Shown one piece after another: positions 19,325 through 27,274 of a stretch of 29,351 nt of DNA. The stretch's first letter is position 1; each line of letters starts with the position of its first letter. The notes below the pieces were generated by a model. That model was not told the origin of the DNA. It saw only the letters and a program-made list of their open reading frames with translations, and ran no database searches. Source of the stretch: a virus; the IMG/VR virus record IMGVR_UViG_3300023106_000023, positions 1 to 29,351 of that record; one strand, 5' to 3'. The position numbers were made by a program, and so were the translations under genes.

Positions 19325-19741
19325 CTAATTCGGTTCGGAAAAAGTTACCATGAAATCTCGCGATTTTTCATGTATTTTATCGTCGCCCACCGGTAGATCT
19401 GGGCCTTCGCCCTGCTGAAGGATGGACTTGACGTGGTACGACAACACCTGGCCGGTGTGGACGCCCGCGCCGAGCGCTGCGGCTTTCAATATTTTCTCGC
19501 TAGCCGCGTAGCCGCCGGGGTCTTTCGCCAGCACCGTGACCTGCACGCGGGTGCGCATCGTCTTGCCCGGCTGGCGGCGCGCGATGGTGCTGATCTCGTC
19601 GCCGTAGATGCGGGTGACGCTGATCACCGGCAGCACCGTGAACTGCGTGGCGGGGCCAACGTAGATACGATCAGCCGGCACCAGGCTGGTGACAACAGGG
19701 TTGGTGGCCAGGAGCGCGCGGACGATGGCGACGGCGCTCAT
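19325..19741 (-). CDS. DUF3168-type tail completion/terminator protein, 138 aa
   Basis: Likely caps the tail tube and joins it to the head. The start MSAVAIVRALLATNPVVTSL with VPADRIYVGPA, the core LPVISVTRIYGDE and RVQVTVLAKDPGGYAASEKI follow the DUF3168 pattern: N-terminal helix, strand with ...I..G......P.I.V..., then a strand followed by a helix. The length is normal. ATG 19741 overlaps the upstream gp10-like gene by ATGA. Position before the tail tube gene supports the role. Confidence 0.82.
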   Translation of the reverse strand: MSAVAIVRALLATNPVVTSLVPADRIYVGPATQFTVLPVISVTRIYGDEISTIARRQPGKTMRTRVQVTVLAKDPGGYAASEKILKAAALGAGVHTGQVLSYHVKSILQQGEGPDLPVGDDKIHEKSRDFMVTFSEPN

Positions 19742-20229
19742 GCGGCGGCCTCGTCGGGCGGCACGGCGGCGGGCACGTTGATGCCCTCCTTGGTCAAGCG
19801 CTTGCGGATCTGCGTCTGCACGGCGGCCACGGCCTGAGAGAACTTCTCGTCGGCCGCCGGCCGCATGAACGGGTGCGGGCGCGAGCCAGGGTGCTCGACG
19901 CTGCGCACGGTGTTGCCGTTGACGGTCATCGCGCGCGCGGTGATGCTGTGGGCGCGGGTGCCGTACTCGACCATGTGAGCGTAGAAGGCCAGCGCGTTGC
20001 CGACCTTGACGCTGGCCGACACCTGGCCGTCTCGCGTCTTGCGCGTGGTGATGCGCGCCGACTGGCGCAGCAGGCCATGCTCCACCGGAATGTTCTGCTT
20101 GACCTGATCAAGGTACACCTTGGCCCCGGCGCGCAGCGCGGAGCGCATGATGTTCGTCTCCAGCTTGGCGGGCAGCGTCTGCAAGAGGGCGTCGAGCGCC
20201 GCGCCGCCGGTGATGTTCTCCTGGCTCAC
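19738..20229 (-). CDS. HK97 gp10-like head-tail joining protein, 163 aa
   Basis: Neck or tail-completion protein of the HK97 gp10 family. It starts at GTG 20229 with AAGGAG 8 nt upstream and GTGA overlap with the adaptor gene. The protein opens with a helix (AALDALLQTLPAKLETNIMR, SALRAGAKVYLDQVKQNIPV). It then carries the family core GLLRQSARITT, VGNALAFYAHMVEYGTRAH and near the C-terminus PHPFMRPAADEKFSQAVAAV, the PxPFMRPA motif being characteristic. No odd features. Confidence 0.9.
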   Translation of the reverse strand: MSQENITGGAALDALLQTLPAKLETNIMRSALRAGAKVYLDQVKQNIPVEHGLLRQSARITTRKTRDGQVSASVKVGNALAFYAHMVEYGTRAHSITARAMTVNGNTVRSVEHPGSRPHPFMRPAADEKFSQAVAAVQTQIRKRLTKEGINVPAAVPPDEAAA

Positions 20230-20570
20230 GAGCTGAACTCCTTGATGGTGAATTCCAGCCACTCGCGCCGGCCGATCTCCGCCGGCCCCGCGCTGATCTG
20301 GTGGATCGTGTCCACCTCGTTGTGGACGATCACCCGCATGTCGGAGCTGATGCCGCGCAGGTAGCGGATACGCACGCGCGCCGGCTTCTCGGACATGTCG
20401 ATGGCCTGGCCGTTGCGCTCGGCATTGCCGGGCAGCGTATCCCACACCTGGGCGGGCACGCGCGCGAAGACGGTCTCCCACGGGCCCGGCTGCGGGCCGT
20501 ACTCGGGGTCTTCCACCACGGTCGGACGCTGGATGGTGATGCGCCGGTCGAACTGGCCGCCGGTGATCAT
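20226..20570 (-). CDS. Phage head-tail adaptor (SPP1 gp16/HK97 gp9-like), 114 aa
   Basis: Head closure protein. It begins MITGGQFDRRITIQRPTVVE, with the typical FDRRITIQ start of the family, then EYGPQPGPWETVFARVPAQV with the conserved PWETV..VWA-like block. The C-terminal half has ARVRIRYLRGISSDMRVIVH and WLEFTIKE. Length of about 110 aa is standard. ATG 20570 overlaps the connector stop by ATGA, and the last bases overlap the gp10-like GTG start. Confidence 0.92.
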   Translation of the reverse strand: MITGGQFDRRITIQRPTVVEDPEYGPQPGPWETVFARVPAQVWDTLPGNAERNGQAIDMSEKPARVRIRYLRGISSDMRVIVHNEVDTIHQISAGPAEIGRREWLEFTIKEFSS

Positions 20571-21127
20571 TGGTACACCACGTAGCGCTGGATCAGCCAC
20601 TTGTAGAAGTCGTCGGGCAGCGCGTAGGTCTGCCCCTCGTTGACCATGCTGCGGTGTTCGTAGAACGCGTTGATGGCCAGGAGCATCCACTGGCGGATCG
20701 GCTCTGGCACGCTGGCCGCGTCGGCATAGCCGGCTTGGTACTGGACGACCACGGCGCCGACTTGCGCGCGCGTGGTAGGCCATGGCGTGCCGTAGGCCGG
20801 GGTGATGGTCGGCGGGTCGCGGAAGGTGTCGACCAGGTAGCCGGCCGGCACGGTCTGCTCGGCACCGTCGGCGTCGGTATATTTGATGCTGTCGATCTCG
20901 GCCAGCGGCGGCCGGGGCACGTGCAGCGTGCCGCAGAACGCATCGGCGCCGAAGGCCAAGGTCTGCGGCATGAGCGCGCGGTTAAGCCGTTCCTCGGCCA
21001 TCTGGCGCGCAGCGCGGATCATGCGCTCAATGTCGCTGTCCTCGTCGGTGCCGACCACCCGCAGGTTGGCCTTGGCCTCCGCGAGGGTGATCGGTTCTTC
21101 GTCCGGTGGCGTGATGACTTTGATCAT
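20567..21127 (-). CDS. Head-tail connector protein (HK97 gp6-like), 186 aa
   Basis: Forms the ring below the portal. Start MIKVITPPDEEPITLAEAKA followed by NLRVV...SDIERMIRAARQMAEER, the family signature of E-P-(I/V)-T-L-x-E-A-K-x-(H/N)-L-R-V and a helix with ERxxxR. The rest contains RPPLAEIDSIKY, GAVVVQYQAGYADAASVPEP and a helical end (QWMLLAINAFYEHRSM). The extra-long C-terminal half of the phiE125 gp8 type is present. It sits 37 nt behind the beta-helix gene; the gap holds nothing else. Confidence 0.92.
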   Translation of the reverse strand: MIKVITPPDEEPITLAEAKANLRVVGTDEDSDIERMIRAARQMAEERLNRALMPQTLAFGADAFCGTLHVPRPPLAEIDSIKYTDADGAEQTVPAGYLVDTFRDPPTITPAYGTPWPTTRAQVGAVVVQYQAGYADAASVPEPIRQWMLLAINAFYEHRSMVNEGQTYALPDDFYKWLIQRYVVYQ

Positions 21128-21164
21128 TTTTGATAAGTGCCGGTTTCGGTGGTGAGGGTCATGG

Positions 21165-23765
21165 TTAGAAAGCGCCCTTCACATACCAAAGAGTGCCGTT
21201 CGACTTCACGGTGAATCCACCATACTGGACAGCTTGCGATTTGGTGTTCGCCGCGTTGATAAGCTCCGCACCGCTCCCCTTGAACTGCGCGGCGTTCGCC
21301 CCCGCGTCAGTCTTGATCAGCGTCAGCTCCTTGCCCGGAACGGTGGCAGCAGCAGGGAGAGTGGCGACAACGACGTTTGCCGTGCAGTCAGCCAAGATAG
21401 TATCGTCATTCTCGGTGACGGTGTACGCAGCGGCGGTCACTGGCGTAGTCTGTACGCCGCCGAACAGATCGACCGCATTACCACCGCCCGTATTGTTGAC
21501 CGTCTTGCCAACAGGGCATTGGTTGCGGCCCCAGTAAAGCTTACTTCCGGCGAGGTTGGCGACGTTGGCCGAGTTGTTTCGGTTGTAGAAGCCGCCGATG
21601 AATTTGACGTTGCTCGTCGCCCCGTCCATATCCAGTGTCACGGAGGTGGAGGTGCCGCCGTCGCAGAATGCTTGAACATAGCCGTTGGTACAGCCGGTCA
21701 GGTACAGTTGGCGCGCAATTGGCGAGCCTGCGTTGTTTTCGAACACTTGGAGGTTCGAAATGCTGAAACGGTCGAACTTGTTCAGCTTAACGCCGCCGAG
21801 CGCCGTCGTCGTGTCGGTGCCGCAGTTGTGGACCGTCACGTTATTGAAATTACAGTTAGACCACAAAGCCGTTGCCGTGTCGGAGTTGATGCCCCAGCTA
21901 GTGCAGTCGGTAATGGTGGCGTTGCTCAGGTTGATGTTGTCAGCCCCAACCACGCCGCCCGATTTGTAGTAGATGCCCTGCCCATTCGCCAACGATGCTT
22001 TGCCGGTAGTGTTGCAATTTTTGATGGTGACGTTGCTGATATTCACGTCGCTTGCACCTGATCCGATGATGATGCCGGTTCCACAATCTCGAATGGAAAT
22101 GTTCGACACCACCGCTCCGGAGGTCGGCGCAAGCAACGACGTAGGCGATCCAAGCGCGGTTGCGACTGTGGCGGCAGGAACGGCATAGGTGAATGTGGTT
22201 GGTGTCGGCGTACTGAGGATCGTCACTTTCCCGTTATAGCCGATGGATGTAGAGCCGCGAACCGCCACCTTGCCACCAACCGGGTAACCGTGCGCTGATG
22301 CGGTCGTACCAGCAGCCACGCCGCCGGATTGCGTCAAGCTCGTCAAGGCCGCCCAGCCGTAGCTAGTGCCGCCGATATCAATGGCGGGGCCGCGCTCATT
22401 GTAGGCGACGACATTATTGATGACGACGTTGCCGACGTTGATGAACACCGCAAACAGACCGCCATTATCGCCGCCCTGCAAGCCGGTCGTGGTATCGAGG
22501 CCGTTGTCGTGCTCGATAAAACCGTCGATCAGGTAATCATTCGACGCAATCGTTTCCGCAGCGTGCGCATGGAAGGAACGGAAACCATTGTGGTGCGAAT
22601 GGATATTGGTCAGCTTCCACGATTGGCAACCGTCGTAAGCTGCGCCACCGTGATACCCGCAGTTTTTCAACTCAACCTTATCCAGCGCCCAGTTGTTTGC
22701 CGTGTAGGTGCCCACACCGTCTCCCCGGATCACGATGCCATTATATCCGTTATCGGTAGTGCCTGCTGTGATGGTCCCCGTGGCCGAGTCCGTACCCGCG
22801 CCGACCTGGAACGTGAAGGTGGTAGGCCCGGTAACGGTGATGAACTTGCCGCCGTTATAGACTCCGGCGGTTCCTCCTGTGGCGCCCATGATATAAGCAA
22901 ACTCGCCCGTGGCGAGGGTTGCTGTCGATGCGACAACCGCAGTAGCCACGCCCCCCGTGCGGCTAAGACTGGACACCGCGAAACGGCCAGTGGTGATGCG
23001 TTGCTGGTTGTCCCGGTTTCCGTCCAGCGTCAGGGACGCAATCCGGAAATTGGTCAAATCGGCATTGCTGGACGCCTTTGCGAAAACCACGTTTGCATTG
23101 TCCGTATAGGGCGTGTTGTCGTGCAGCCGGAGGATGGTGACGCCCTCGCCCTGGCCTACGATATGCACATTGGATTTCGGCAGGACGGACGAGCGAATAT
23201 CAAACGTGCCGCCGCCCAAGATCAACGTACCGCCACCTGACAGAGATAGGCCGGTAATGGCAGTATTGATGGCGATGTCGTCGAAAAAACCGGAAGGGTT
23301 TAGCCTGATGGAAGAAGTCGACGAAGCCCCTCCCATAACCCCCGCATCCAACACCTTCACCGCCAGCGATCCGGTCGTGCACTTGATCTCGACGGTGAAG
23401 TCACCTTCAAACGGGCCAACCGTCAGCCCGGAGGCGCCGATCGTCGTCAGCGCGCCTACAGCCACGCCGCTGGCGTCGTAGCGCTGGTAGGTGCCTGTGG
23501 TGCCGGCCGTCGGCGTGATCGTCAGCGCGGACCCTTCCGTCAGCGGCACGATGGCCTTGCGGTTGGCGATCAGGTTGACGGTGCCGCGCTTCTTCACCGC
23601 TGGCTGGATCATGACGGGTTGCCGCTCGCGGTACGCGACGACACCACCGGTCAAGTTCGCGGTGGCGTTGCCGCCCGCAATCAGCGCGGTCTCCAGCGCC
23701 GAGTCCAGCGTGATGATGTCGTTCGGCGAGAAGCCGTCGTACGTCGAGAGCAGGCGGATGGTCAT
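21165..23765 (-). CDS. Beta-helix spike-like protein encoded in the head module, 866 aa
   Basis: Right-handed beta-helix protein of pectate-lyase/tailspike appearance. Residues 1-50 (MTIRLLSTYDGFSPNDIITL with IAGGNATANLTGG) resemble small head proteins with a G-D/N-x-I...LI..G.A pattern. Residues about 55-145 form a beta domain. From about 160 to 770 there are beta-helix coils (LILGGGTFDI, SNVHIVGQGEGVTILRLHD, VSNISIRDCGTGIIIGSGAS, DINLS-type turns). Two homologous small beta domains are inserted at about 265-332 and 474-540. The C-terminal 90 residues (YTVTENDDTILADCTANVVV ... SNGTLWYVKGAF) match a common fibre-end module. ATG 23765 has AGGAA 6-7 nt upstream. Its place between capsid and connector genes is unusual: a capsid-attached spike or decoration with polysaccharide binding or cleaving activity is possible. 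Catalytic residues are not identifiable by eye. Confidence 0.8.
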   Translation of the reverse strand: MTIRLLSTYDGFSPNDIITLDSALETALIAGGNATANLTGGVVAYRERQPVMIQPAVKKRGTVNLIANRKAIVPLTEGSALTITPTAGTTGTYQRYDASGVAVGALTTIGASGLTVGPFEGDFTVEIKCTTGSLAVKVLDAGVMGGASSTSSIRLNPSGFFDDIAINTAITGLSLSGGGTLILGGGTFDIRSSVLPKSNVHIVGQGEGVTILRLHDNTPYTDNANVVFAKASSNADLTNFRIASLTLDGNRDNQQRITTGRFAVSSLSRTGGVATAVVASTATLATGEFAYIMGATGGTAGVYNGGKFITVTGPTTFTFQVGAGTDSATGTITAGTTDNGYNGIVIRGDGVGTYTANNWALDKVELKNCGYHGGAAYDGCQSWKLTNIHSHHNGFRSFHAHAAETIASNDYLIDGFIEHDNGLDTTTGLQGGDNGGLFAVFINVGNVVINNVVAYNERGPAIDIGGTSYGWAALTSLTQSGGVAAGTTASAHGYPVGGKVAVRGSTSIGYNGKVTILSTPTPTTFTYAVPAATVATALGSPTSLLAPTSGAVVSNISIRDCGTGIIIGSGASDVNISNVTIKNCNTTGKASLANGQGIYYKSGGVVGADNINLSNATITDCTSWGINSDTATALWSNCNFNNVTVHNCGTDTTTALGGVKLNKFDRFSISNLQVFENNAGSPIARQLYLTGCTNGYVQAFCDGGTSTSVTLDMDGATSNVKFIGGFYNRNNSANVANLAGSKLYWGRNQCPVGKTVNNTGGGNAVDLFGGVQTTPVTAAAYTVTENDDTILADCTANVVVATLPAAATVPGKELTLIKTDAGANAAQFKGSGAELINAANTKSQAVQYGGFTVKSNGTLWYVKGAF

Positions 23766-23777
23766 GTCGGGTTCCTG

Positions 23778-24044
23778 TTAGTGTTTCTTTTTAGGCGCAG
23801 GCGCGGCTTTATTGGCCGGTGCTGCTTCCATTTTGTTTTGTACTTCTTCGGCCATCTTCTCCCCGCCCAGCAGGTCGTCCTGGCTGTCGGTCACACCGGT
23901 TTGCGGCGCCGCATCTTCGGCCTTTACCAGGCCGTTTTTGATCAGATCGGCCATATCGCCGGGGGTTGCTTCCACCGCGTCGCCAGCGATATACATGCGC
24001 GCGCCGTGGGCGAAACTGTCGAGTGCGATTGCTAGGGTTTTCAT
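23778..24044 (-). CDS. Small head-module protein, 88 aa
   Basis: Sits between major capsid and beta-helix genes with a strong AGGAGA ribosome binding site. Residues 1-43 (MKTLAIALDSFAHGARMYIA, then GDAVEATPGDMADLIKNGLV) share the pattern of short head-associated proteins: a strand, a FxHG turn, a GD, and a helix ending LIKNGLV. The rest is a charged, Ala/Lys-rich tail (NKMEAAPANKAAPAPKKKH). The N-terminal pattern resembles that of the adjacent beta-helix protein. It could be a decoration or head-completion protein; the basic tail might contact DNA. Confidence 0.75.
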   Translation of the reverse strand: MKTLAIALDSFAHGARMYIAGDAVEATPGDMADLIKNGLVKAEDAAPQTGVTDSQDDLLGGEKMAEEVQNKMEAAPANKAAPAPKKKH

Positions 24045-24098
24045 ATTGATCTCCTGGATGTAGGAAAAGCCGGGGATTTCTCCCCGGCCGTAGCTTTC

Positions 24099-25289
24099 TT
24101 ACAGGAAGGCGCCCTTGATGCGCGCTTCTGGACGGTAATCCGCCAGTGCCAGGCGTTCCTCGGCCAGGATGGTCACCCGGTTGTTGACGAAGTCGTCTTC
24201 GTTTTCCGTCGAGACCACGATGTCGGCCGTCTCGCGGTCGAAGATCTGCGCCGACTGGCGGAAGTTACCGGCCAGGAAGTTACCGGCGGTCATGGCCAGG
24301 GTGGTGACGATACGACGGCCCCACAGCGAAGGCGCGATGTTGCCCTGCGGGTTGCCGATGATGTAGCGGCCCTGGGTGTCCTTGATCAATTCGATCTTCG
24401 CCCAGTCGGTCGGGTGCATGACGGCAGCGTCGGCCGGCAGCAGCGCCAGCTCGCCCTGCAGGAAGGCCAGGCGCAGGCGGTCGATGTTGGTCTCGCCGGC
24501 GACGGTGAACGGCGCCACATAGGCGGTCGCGGTGGTGTAGATGCCGGCCAGGTTGTTGCCGGTGCCCGAGCCCATGAGCAGCTGGACATCTTCGACGAAA
24601 CGCAGGCCATACAGCAGGCGTTCTTCGATCATCGATTGCATCGCCGGGACGTCGTCCAGGATCTCGGTGGTGGCCTTGATGAAGTGCGCCAGCTTGATGA
24701 CCACGGCCTGGCGCTGTTCGAACGTCAAGTTCGATTCAGGCTTGCGCGTGCCTTCGGCCACCGGTGCGGTCGAGTTGGTGAACACCAGCTCGCGGAAATA
24801 CTGGATCAGGTTCGACGAGGTGCGGCCGGGCGCCAGCAGGTCGCGCACGGTGGCGGGGCGCTGCGGGATAGCGATAACGCCCTGTTGACGGTCCGGCGCC
24901 ACCAGCAGGCCGCCCGAAGCGGTCAGGCTGGTAATTGCTTTCACCTGGCCACGAAGCGACTGGCCGCGCTGCAGCTTCTCGCCCTTTTCCACGAACGACT
25001 TGAATGACGCGCTGTCGGTGAATTGCTGACCGACGGTCAGGATCTGCGATTTTTCGACTTGGCCGCGACGCACCAGCTTCTGCTCGAAGTCGTCCATGCG
25101 GGCCAGGGCCTCGCCCTGCTTGACCATCAGTTCGTCGGTGACCGACTTCTGTTTGTCGCTCAGCGCCTTGCCTTCTTTGGCCAAAGCAATGGCCTCTTCG
25201 GCTTTCTCGCGCACCTTGTCCGTGGTGCTGTGTACCTCGGTCTTGATGCGGGTCATTTCGGTGATCAGTTCGCTCATATCGTTGGGCAT
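24099..25289 (-). CDS. Major capsid protein, HK97 fold, 396 aa
   Basis: Main shell protein. The N-terminal 75-80 residues are a long coiled coil (TRIKTEVHSTTDKVREKAEE, SDKQKSVTDELMVKQGEALA), the delta/scaffold domain that the prohead protease should remove. The shell part contains GGLLVAPDRQQGVIAIPQRP, VRDLLAPGRTSSNLIQYFRE, VVIKLAHFIKATTEILDDVP and VMHPTDWAKIELIKDTQGRY, ending VTILAEERLALADYRPEA, all typical of HK97-fold capsid proteins. ATG 25289 is preceded by AAGGA with a 6-nt spacer; M5 is an alternative without better support. The order protease-capsid fits. Confidence 0.96.
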   Translation of the reverse strand: MPNDMSELITEMTRIKTEVHSTTDKVREKAEEAIALAKEGKALSDKQKSVTDELMVKQGEALARMDDFEQKLVRRGQVEKSQILTVGQQFTDSASFKSFVEKGEKLQRGQSLRGQVKAITSLTASGGLLVAPDRQQGVIAIPQRPATVRDLLAPGRTSSNLIQYFRELVFTNSTAPVAEGTRKPESNLTFEQRQAVVIKLAHFIKATTEILDDVPAMQSMIEERLLYGLRFVEDVQLLMGSGTGNNLAGIYTTATAYVAPFTVAGETNIDRLRLAFLQGELALLPADAAVMHPTDWAKIELIKDTQGRYIIGNPQGNIAPSLWGRRIVTTLAMTAGNFLAGNFRQSAQIFDRETADIVVSTENEDDFVNNRVTILAEERLALADYRPEARIKGAFL

Positions 25290-25298
25290 GATAATTCC

Positions 25299-25973
25299 TT
25301 AGTTCGGGGTGAGTTTGAATTCGCGCAGGAAGGCCAGCGCGGTTTGTGCATCATCGCTCTTGGTGTTGCCGGGCTCACCCCGGAGCAACTTCGACAGACC
25401 GCATGTGGCGATGGCTGCGGCCTGTGATTTGGAGAACCCACCTGCATCCCGCAGGAAGTCCTCAAATTCTCGCAAGGTCGGCAGCGTGCCGGCCTCGATC
25501 ATGCTCTTGACGTCGGTCATGCGCGCGGCGTCGTTCATTGGATTGGTGACCACGCTGATCTCCACCAGGTCCAGCTCGTGGAGGGTGGTCACGCCGGTTT
25601 TCTTGTCGTAGCTGTCGCGCTTGATGCGGTAGCCGATCGACAGCCCGGTGATGGTCTTGGTCTTCATGCCCTTGTGGGCGATGCGCGCGTACGGCGCATC
25701 CTCGATCCACAGGTCGGAGTCGCCCAGCAGGCCGTGCTTGTCCTCGGTCAGGTTCGACCATGCGCCGATCGGCTCGTCGGTCTTGTGCTGCCACAGGGTC
25801 GGCACCGCGCGGCCCGACTTGTCCCACAGCTCCAGGCTTTTGCCGAAGGCGCCGAACTCGACGACGTCGCCGCCCTTGTCCACATTACCGAAAACCGAGC
25901 CGTAGCCAGAGAAGCGGCCGGTATCGGTCAAGCTTTTCAGGTCCAGGTCAATCGATTTGGTCAAGTAGTTCAT
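25299..25973 (-). CDS. HK97-family prohead protease, 224 aa
   Basis: Serine protease that removes the capsid scaffold domain during maturation. Family features in order are GRFSGYGSVFGNVDKGGDVV, then FGKSLE, the catalytic His63 in LWQHKTDEPIG, and Ser112 in TITGLSIGYR, with LVEISVVTNPMN closing the core. Residues after about 165 (EFEDFLRDAGGFSKSQAAAI) form the usual helical C-terminal extension that may act as internal scaffold. It overlaps the portal gene by 4 nt (25970-25973). Confidence 0.95.
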   Translation of the reverse strand: MNYLTKSIDLDLKSLTDTGRFSGYGSVFGNVDKGGDVVEFGAFGKSLELWDKSGRAVPTLWQHKTDEPIGAWSNLTEDKHGLLGDSDLWIEDAPYARIAHKGMKTKTITGLSIGYRIKRDSYDKKTGVTTLHELDLVEISVVTNPMNDAARMTDVKSMIEAGTLPTLREFEDFLRDAGGFSKSQAAAIATCGLSKLLRGEPGNTKSDDAQTALAFLREFKLTPN

Positions 25974-27274
25974 GCGGTGGTGTCCGGTTGGTCTTGCGCG
26001 ATTGTATCAGGGTTTTGCGTCGTGCTCGTGATTTTTCCGACCATATTCAGCGGGATCATGTTGCTTTGCATGAACAGGTTGTCGCCGCCGGGCAGTGGCT
26101 CCAGGTTCTCCAGCGACCGGCAGAAGTTCGGGGTGTAGACGGCGGCCTTGATCATCTTGTCGTAATACGCCGAGCGGCCGGTGCTATCCATGCGGAAGAA
26201 GCCCTCGCGGCTGAATTCGGCGAAGTACTTCAAGCGCTCGACCGGCGTCAGCAGATTCTTGGCGATGCTCTGCTCGATTCCCACCAGGTCCGGGTCGATC
26301 ACGTACTGGAGGAAGCCGAGATTCTGCTGCTCGCGGCCGGTGCCCCAGTTCGAGACGGCCGTGCCGTGGCCGATCATCGCCGGCGGCACGCCATACCACC
26401 GGCACAGGTCCTCGACGCTGGCGCTGACCTGCTCCATAAGCTGGGCGTCCACCGGGTTGATGGTCAGCTGCTTGTACTGCGCGCCGCCTTCCATCAGGTA
26501 TTGGCGGCCGAGCGTCGCGTCGCCGAAGACGCCGTCGATCATGGCGGTTTGGATCTGCGCGCGCTGGTCTTTGGTCAGGATCTCATTGACGGTGACCACG
26601 CCGGACGGGCGCATGTTGCCGTTGAACAGGGTGGACGACGCCGACTCAGCGCTTTGCGCGCGGGCCATGGACCGGGCGCCCACGCCGATCGGCGACAGGC
26701 CGGTCAAGCCGTCCTCGGTGAAACCCTTGATGTGCCACACGTCGCGCTCGGTGTATTCTTTCCGGCCGGTTGGATCGGCGTAGATGAACTGCACATCGCC
26801 GCCGGCCAGGCGCCGCACCGTCATGAGCGCGGGGTTCAGGGGATCCAGCGACACGATGCGGGCGCCGCTGAAGGTCTTCAGGACGTAGGCATTGCCCCAG
26901 GTGTCGAGGCGCACCTGGATTGAATTCCAGAAGTCGCGCGCCGTCATGTCCGCGTTGGGCGAGTCGTGCAGGAGGCGATACAGCGGGTGGTCGCGGGCGA
27001 CCTTGCGAGACTCGCGCCCGTTCACCTCGGTGCGCTCGTAGATGAACAGCGGCAGGGTGGAAATGGCGTTCGATTTGAGCTTGACGCAGGCCCACACGGT
27101 GGAGAGCTGCAGTGCACGGTCGATGCGGGGGGTGTTGTCGCCGGCATTATAGCTGCCGTTCGTAACATCGCGGTTGCCGGGGTCGCGGTCGATCTGCCGA
27201 TACGCAAGCGCGTCGCGGATCGAGAAGTAAATCGCCTTGAGCGAGAAGCCCTTCGGCTTGCCTTTGTCGCTCAT
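25970..27274 (-). CDS. Phage portal protein, HK97 gp3-like, 434 aa
   Basis: Dodecameric portal at the packaging vertex. Recognisable stretches in order are ALQLSTVWACVKLKSNAIST with LPLFIYER, DHPLYRLLHDSPNADMTARD, WGNAYVLK, VWHIKGFTEDGLTGLSPIGV, NLLTPVER and a variable polar end. In the clip and stem region, VSASVEDLCRWYGVPPAMIG is diagnostic of the family. Length of about 430 aa is standard. The gene overlaps both terL (27271-27274) and the protease gene (25970-25973), as expected for a translationally coupled head operon. Confidence 0.96.
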   Translation of the reverse strand: MSDKGKPKGFSLKAIYFSIRDALAYRQIDRDPGNRDVTNGSYNAGDNTPRIDRALQLSTVWACVKLKSNAISTLPLFIYERTEVNGRESRKVARDHPLYRLLHDSPNADMTARDFWNSIQVRLDTWGNAYVLKTFSGARIVSLDPLNPALMTVRRLAGGDVQFIYADPTGRKEYTERDVWHIKGFTEDGLTGLSPIGVGARSMARAQSAESASSTLFNGNMRPSGVVTVNEILTKDQRAQIQTAMIDGVFGDATLGRQYLMEGGAQYKQLTINPVDAQLMEQVSASVEDLCRWYGVPPAMIGHGTAVSNWGTGREQQNLGFLQYVIDPDLVGIEQSIAKNLLTPVERLKYFAEFSREGFFRMDSTGRSAYYDKMIKAAVYTPNFCRSLENLEPLPGGDNLFMQSNMIPLNMVGKITSTTQNPDTIAQDQPDTTA

